NCBI GenBank assembly: GCA_964016885.1
Contig: OZ024742.1
Span: forward strand, 14,567,622 to 14,631,621
Length of the DNA stretch: 64,000 nucleotides
Source of the DNA: Eledone cirrhosa
Lineage: Eukaryota; Mollusca; Cephalopoda; Octopoda; Eledonidae
Direction of reading: 5' to 3'
Below the pieces are notes generated by a model, which did no database searches, was not told the origin of the DNA, and was given only the letters and a program-made list of their open reading frames with translations. Shown piece by piece: positions 26,401 through 33,900 of this stretch. Position numbers and translations under genes: made by a program. Each line of letters begins with the position of its first letter. The first letter of the stretch is position 1.

Positions 26401-28157
26401 GTGGTTTGGTGGAAAATGTTTATGTAGTATTTCAAAGAATTTTGGGGGGATTTGTCCAATAGTTTGTAGGTTGAAGGGTGTGTTGTACCATGTTATGTTT
26501 CTTTTGCGGTTTTTAGTTAAGTTTTTATTATCCCTTATATTATTGTGTTGTGTTCTAGAAGAATTCCTATGGTTAGTGTCCTTATTTGTGGAATTTGGTA
26601 AATTATCATGGTTGTTTTTGGTGTTATTTTTGGGTAGATTATGAGATTTTGAGTGCTTGGTATTCATATGTGGGTTGATAACATTGGTCATAGATTGTTT
26701 AGTAATAGTTGTTGTGGTTTTTCGGTTGTTTGGTGTAATAGGAATAACCACTTTAGGTGTTTGTTTCAATGGTATTTTTTGGTGTTTATAGTTTTTGATA
26801 GGTTTTATGTTTTGGTCCATAGTAGTGTTGGGGATATATGAGATTTTTTCTTTATATCCACTTCTAGTTAAGGCCTCATTGTAGAAGGGCGCATTATTAT
26901 AAAATATATCTTCATTGGAAGATAATTTAGAAAGTCTAAAAGATATGTTATATACTAAGTTCTTGAGTATAGAGACAGGGTGGTTAGATCGTGAATGTAC
27001 ATAATGTAGATTCTGGTTGGATTTGTGGTAAGGTTGATAAGTATTCGTAGAGAGATCTAAGGTAACATCAAGGAAATTAGCTACTTTTGAAGTGTTTTCA
27101 AAAGTGATGCTAAGGCTGTAATAGTCCTTGAGGAATTTTCTAATTTGCTTTTTGTTCTTCTCCTTCTCTATTTTTGAATTGCTAAGATTGTTAGATAACA
27201 ATAGACAATCATCCCGATAAAGACCACCTCTGAGGTGGGGAAAAGAGTCATGAATGTTATAGAGGAGAAATAGTCCAACGAGGTCTGTAACTTGAGCAGA
27301 GTCCATGGATCCCATCGTAATCTCAAATAAGTTGTTATACGTGTTTCTTGTCCAATATTCATCTTGGAAGTTTAGTAAGGTTTTTCTAGCGTGAGTTATG
27401 ATGTTGATTTCCTCAGTAGATAAATCCGATCTATTTCTGGCAAAGATCAGTGCTTTGTTTAAAAGAATTGGAGAGATCAAAGAATAGTAAGAATCGATGT
27501 CGAATTGAATGAATGAAGCTGAGTTTTTATTCTCAATGGTAGTAAACCATTCGATAACTTGGGAAGTGTTATCCCATAGTGGATGCGTTACAAATTTTCG
27601 AATTTGCGGAATGATACGATCAATAATTTTTTTGCTGATATTACCGATATCAGTTTGTAAACTTACATAGATCAATAACTGAGTATAGATACAATGTATT
27701 ATCACCATCTAGAAACGATCGTAAAGCAGTGAAGTATATCTCTAATGACTTGATTTCTTATTTCATTGTTTTAACTTATATATATATTTATATATATATA
27801 TTTGTGGAGACGCGTGGTTGTGAGTTTGATTCCTGGACCAGGTGATGCGTTATGTCCTTGAGCAAGACACTTTATTTTTATGTTGGTCCTTCTACCTGGA
27901 GTTGCGACCAATAGATAGTATTAGCAATTGGAAAGACCAATGGAAACATTGTTTCCTCGGTCCGTTTGACGAATGTCGATTGACTGTCGATATATATATA
28001 TATACACTCACCAAAAAAGTGTCCAGTCTACACTGTAAAGTGGTTGGCATTAGGAATGGCATCTAGCGGTAGATGGATGTTAAATGGTGATGATGATATA
28101 TACATATGTCATCATCATATATATATATGTATATATATGTGTGTGTGTGTATATATG

Positions 28158-28220
<63 letters not shown>

Positions 28221-30906
28221 GTATGTGTGTATATATATATATATTTAATTATTTTCTTAACTTTTTGACAGATTGGTGCTTGGTTGAAAAAGAAGGAACT
28301 CCCCAGTACAAATAAGATGTGGTTTAAATCGATTGGGGAAACTTTTCTGGAAAAAGCCAAAGAAACCCTCAATAATTATCTTGTTGTAAGTTATTTCAGT
28401 GTCTAAGATCTAAACACCACCCAGTGTGGGATGTATCTTCATTCATGTCTAACAACTTTACAATATATTCTAAAAGATCTACCAACTATAAACAAAATTT
28501 TGACTACATGGAGGTTATAAAAAGTTTATGAACGGAACCTTCTAGCTGCTTTGCAGCTTCCCTTGTTTTTCCACCTTTTATTTATCTTATTTATGCTTAT
28601 TTTGTATCCCTTTGGCCTTCCCTATTTAATTTTTAAAAATTTTGACCTCAGTGGGATTTGAACCCTGAATGTAAAAGGGTATAACTATATGTAGCAAAGT
28701 GTCTTGTCCAACGGTCTGCTGATATTGGCAATCCACCACCTGTGTTTATGTATAATAAACATACATACCGTATATACTCAAATATAAGCTGAAGAATATG
28801 GGACCCAAAAAATTTATGGTAATATGGAAGGTGTGTGGGGGTGGGGTCGACTTATATTCGAGTATATATCTTGTTATGGATGTTTTAAGCTATGATCATA
28901 TTGTTTATGCTTTCGTGAAGGCGCATGGCTTAGTGGTTGTGAGTTCAATTCTCAGACCGAGTGATGTGTTGTTTCCTTGAGCAAGACACTTTATTTCACA
29001 TTGCTCCAGTTTACTCAACTATAGAAATGAGATGATAGGACTGGGGTCCCTATCATTAAATCACCCAAGACACATCCAATAAGATATACCTTGGAGGAGG
29101 CCAGCTAAACCTGCATAGGTGTGAGCTGTCGCACACACACACACACACCTATGCTTTCATATGTACCTATATTATGCATTGCGCTATGTTAGTGCTACTG
29201 CTAATCTCTTTAAATGTCTGTTATGTTAATTTGTTTCTATTTAAAACACAGACTGTGATGAAAGACGACCGGATGGCTCAAAGTGAAGCACTCTTTGAAT
29301 TCCTCTCACCAGCACCAGACTTCCTCAGTCAGCAGACACAAAACAGAAGTAACTGGAACTTTTCTCTTGGGAAATTGTTTCGGAAGTAAGTATACAATAT
29401 TGTAGTGTCCTTAAATTATTGTTGTTGTTGCAGTTGTTATTGTTGCTGTTTTGATGGATGTGCAATGTTAATGTGCAAGAACAAGAAAGCATGGATAAAC
29501 TGAGGGAGAAACTGGGTATAAGAGGAATCAGAAGTAATGTGCAGGAGAGGAGACTGCACTGGTATAGACATGAAGATGTGCCAAATAATCCCAGTGGAAG
29601 GCAGCTACAGTAGAGGAAGACCAAGGAAGACCTGGATGAAAGTGGTGAGGGTTGATCTCAGATTGCTAACTCTCATGAAGGAGATGACAAAGGAACATGA
29701 TAAGTGGAGAGGTGCTGTGCTGAGAAGGACCTATCCAACCCAGGCCACTGTGGAACAACAGACGTAAAATGATGATGCTGATATATACAATATATACTCG
29801 AATATAAGCAGATACAAATATAATTTGATCCCTCTATTTTATGTCTGAGAAATAGGCAAAAAATCCTAACCTTGTTTATGTACAATTTGAAGTTGTTGAA
29901 AATCCTCAAAATATTGCGACATGTGGAGAGATTCTGTGCTGAGAAGGACCTGTCCAACCCATGCAAACGTGGAAAAGTGGACATAAAAGATAATTATCTT
30001 TATAATGATTGATCCTGAATATAAACCGACTCTGCTTCTACCATCAATATTTTGGTCACATATTCCTTAGAGTATATTCAAGTATATACGACGATTTGAT
30101 AAATTCTGACCTTACACATTTGTACCTCTTTAATGTCACTGGACCGAGATCTTTGGTGCCACGCAGTAATACAGAAGACCCACCTTGCCTATGTACAAAG
30201 CGAAACCTACAGTCAGTAGGTACCTCTTAAACAAATATACACCCCCCTCCCACTACCCTTACTCCCCCCCACTCCCACCAACACCACCCTTTCTCTATAA
30301 AGTTATGTTGTTACCACAACATCCAGTCCAAACTAATGAGGTTGTGTAAGTGTCACGACAAAAAAACACACAGTCCACGCTGTAATGTGGCTGTGTAGGT
30401 AACACGGTAAAAAGCTCCCAGTCCATACTGTAAATGTGGTTGGTGTTAGGAAGGGCATCCAGCTATAGAAAACCTGCCAGATAGTCCTATATGGGCGAGA
30501 CACGGTCACCCGACCAATCTTGCCTCAGGTGGGACAACTCCCATCTAACCCATGCTAGCTTGGAAGATAGACGTTAAACGATGATGGTGATGATGATACG
30601 GAAATTTAGGCTGGATTTGAACTCATAGTCTTATTTCAATGTAAAATCTAATTCAAAATGTTTTCTTTTTTTAAATTTTCTCCAGACTTCCTGTTAACTC
30701 TGACAATGACGCTGAAGATGAATTTCTGTTTGTTAACTGTGAAGGGTAAGTTCTCTTGTTTATTATTGAGAGTAGGCAACAGGAAGAAAGGAATCTGGCC
30801 ACAGGAAACCTGCCTCAAAACATTTATTATTGATGGTAGGGCTTGGCAGAATCATTAGATGCTTTGCAACATTCATTTCAGCTCTTTACGTAGTAGTAGT
30901 GGTGGT

Positions 30907-30947
<41 letters not shown>

Positions 30948-33900
30948 CGGCGGTGGCGGCGGCGGTTGCGGTGGTTGAGGTGGTGGTAGTAGTAGTAGTG
31001 ATGGTGGTGGTAGTGGTGGTGGTAGAAGATATGAGGAAGAGACTCAGAAAAAAAAAATGTTTACCCGAATTAGAAATGTAGCGAGAGAGAAGATAATTGT
31101 AATGATGAGTTTTATCAAGATGTCCCCAGAATGTGGACAATCCACAAATGACCACCATGAGTGGCAATGTTAATATTTCCACATTTTAAGACACCATCAT
31201 CATCATCATCATCACCGTTTTACGTCCGTTCTTCCACGCTAGCATGGGTTAGACGGGTTGTCCTGTTGTGGGCAGTGTCTGGTCGGCTGACCATGCCTTG
31301 CTCATACAGGAACTGATCTGGCTTGATTTCTACAGCTGGATGCCCTTCCTAACACCAACCTCATTTACAGTGAGTGCTGGGTGCTTTTTCGTGGCGCCTA
31401 CACGTCCACTTTACAGTGTGGGCTGGGTGCTTTTTTGGCGTGGCACCTCCACGACCACCTTGCGGTGGGGGCATATTGTCTATATGCTTCAGCTTGTACC
31501 CATGGGAGGTCGGTTACTCTGTATTACTGCGTGACGCCAGAAGTCACGGTCGTGTGTCATTGTCTTTGAGAGGTGTAATTGGGTAAGGTCGGCTTTTATC
31601 ACCTCATCCCAGGTCATCTTGGGTCTCCCCACTCCGCGGTTTCCATCAACTTCTAGTGCTCTGCACCTTTTTATGCAGCTGTCATCCTTCATACGCATCA
31701 CATGTCCATACCAACGCAACCGCCTCTCCTGCACACAGCATTTAATTCCTCTTATGGTCAGTCTCTCTCTCAATTCATTTATGCTTTGTCGGTCGCGTAT
31801 ATTACTATTACACATCCATCGGAGCATACAGGCTTCGTTTCTCTCTAATCTACGTAAGTCTTCCACCTTCAGTGCCCAGGTCTCACTACCATGTAACATT
31901 GCTGTTCGGATACACGCATCATACAGTCTGCCTTTCATTTTGAGGGAGAAGCCTTTTGCAGCTAGCAGTGGCAGTAGTTCCCTGAACTTCTTCCATCCGG
32001 TTCTTACCCTAGTTATTGTACTTTCTGAGCACCCACCTCCGTTGCTAATTCGGTCACCTAGGTAGCAGAAGCTGTCTACTGTTTCTACAGGGCCCTCCCA
32101 GAGATTGGTGGTACTTGTTTCCTGTGGCTGTTTGCTGCTTGCTGCTTGCTGTCCCAGTACAGCTGCTGCATGTGAAGCCTACATTCTTAATTAAGCTTCC
32201 TGAGATCCTGCTACATCTCTTGTGTACCCATTGTTTGCATTTGGGGCAGAGAATGGAGTTCCTACCTACACCTTTCCTACATACTGAGCAAGGTCATTTC
32301 CCTGAGGGGATCTGGGTTCTGTTTTCTCGTCTACTTACAAGGACCTTAGTCTTTGTCATGTTGACTTTGAGACCCTTTCTTTCTAGTCCCTGCTTCCAAG
32401 TTTGGAATTTCTTCTCTAGTTCTACCATAGATTCAGCTATAAGTGCGAGGTCATCAGCATACAAGAGTTCCCATGGGCATCCGGTCTTAAACTCCTCCGT
32501 TATTGCCTGCAGGACTATGATGAACAGGAGAGGGCTAAGAACAGAGCCCTGGTGGACCCCAACCTGTACGCTAAATTCCTCGCTATACTCATTGCTAATC
32601 CTAACTTTGCTGACTGCTCCCCTATACATGACTTGTACAGCTTTCACAAGACATTCATCTACTCCTAGTTTTCTAGGAGCCCACCAGATTACAGCACGTG
32701 GAACTCTGTCAAAGGCTTTCTTGAGATTGACAAATGCCAGGTAGAGTGGCTTACTTTTAGCTAGGTACTTTTCCTGTAACTGCCTCACAAGGAAGAGGGC
32801 ATCAGTGGTGCCTCTTCCTGGTACAAACCCAAATTGCATCTCATCTAGTTTCACCCTGTCCCTAATCAACTGTGCTCTAACTCTTTCTATTACTTTCATG
32901 ACCTGGTCCATCAGCTTTATACCTCTATAGTTTCTTCTATCGAGTGCATCACCTTTACCTTTGTAGCAGTTGACAATGATGCTACTGCACCAATCTTTTG
33001 GTATGACACCTTCTAGTATTACCTGGTTAACAATACGTGTGGTTATAGTGTGACCTACAGACCCAGATGCTTTCAGCATCTCGGCAGCTATACCCAATGG
33101 ACCGGTTGCCTTCCCCATCTTCATATCTTTGATTGCCTTACTTACTATGCTGCTGCAGACTTGTACTGCTGGCCCCTCTATAGGGTCTACTTGGGGTAGG
33201 GTCTCTTCTTCCCATGCATTCTCCTCATTTAGTAATCTATCATAATGACTCTTCCATGCATCTTTCTTCTCAGCACTTGTGAGGGCAAGCTCACCTTTAT
33301 CATTCCGGATACACTTCTCTCCAATGACATCACAATTCTCACTGACACACTGCCTCGCAATCTTGAACACCTCCTGTTTTTGATCCTCACGTTGCAAAAC
33401 ATGCTTGAATTTTCTATCCTCTGCTTCCCTCCTAGCTAAGTATACTTGTCGCCTAGCTTCCCTCTTGGTCTCTATGTAATGTACCCTGCTCCCCCCGTTC
33501 TTCCATTCTTTTCATGCCTGTCTCTTGGTCTTAACTGCCTCATCTACCTTATTGTTCCACCACTAAGTCACTCTCCTCCTACTTGTTGTCTTACTCCAGC
33601 TACAGAGCTCATCTGTCGCCTTTAGTAAGTTATTATTTAGGAACTCCCAGTGTTCTTCTACATTGAATGTTTCTATCTGTTCTTCTTTACTGTCATAGGC
33701 GTTGAGTAAAATATCTTTAAATCTGTTACTGGCTGAGGGGTCTTTCAGCTTCCAGATCTTTCTTCTCCAGGCTGGCCTCTGTTTAAAGGTTCGTCTAGTT
33801 CTGACCGTGAGGTCGCTGACAACTAAGCTATGTTGGGATGTACATTCCTCACTAGGGAAGGCTTTTGTGTTTACGACCGTCCATCTGTCACGTCCTCTGA

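Noticed and set aside
30830..31182. Poly-Val/Ala and poly-Thr/Ala frames
   Set aside because: Both are readings of one GGN triplet repeat and its complement.
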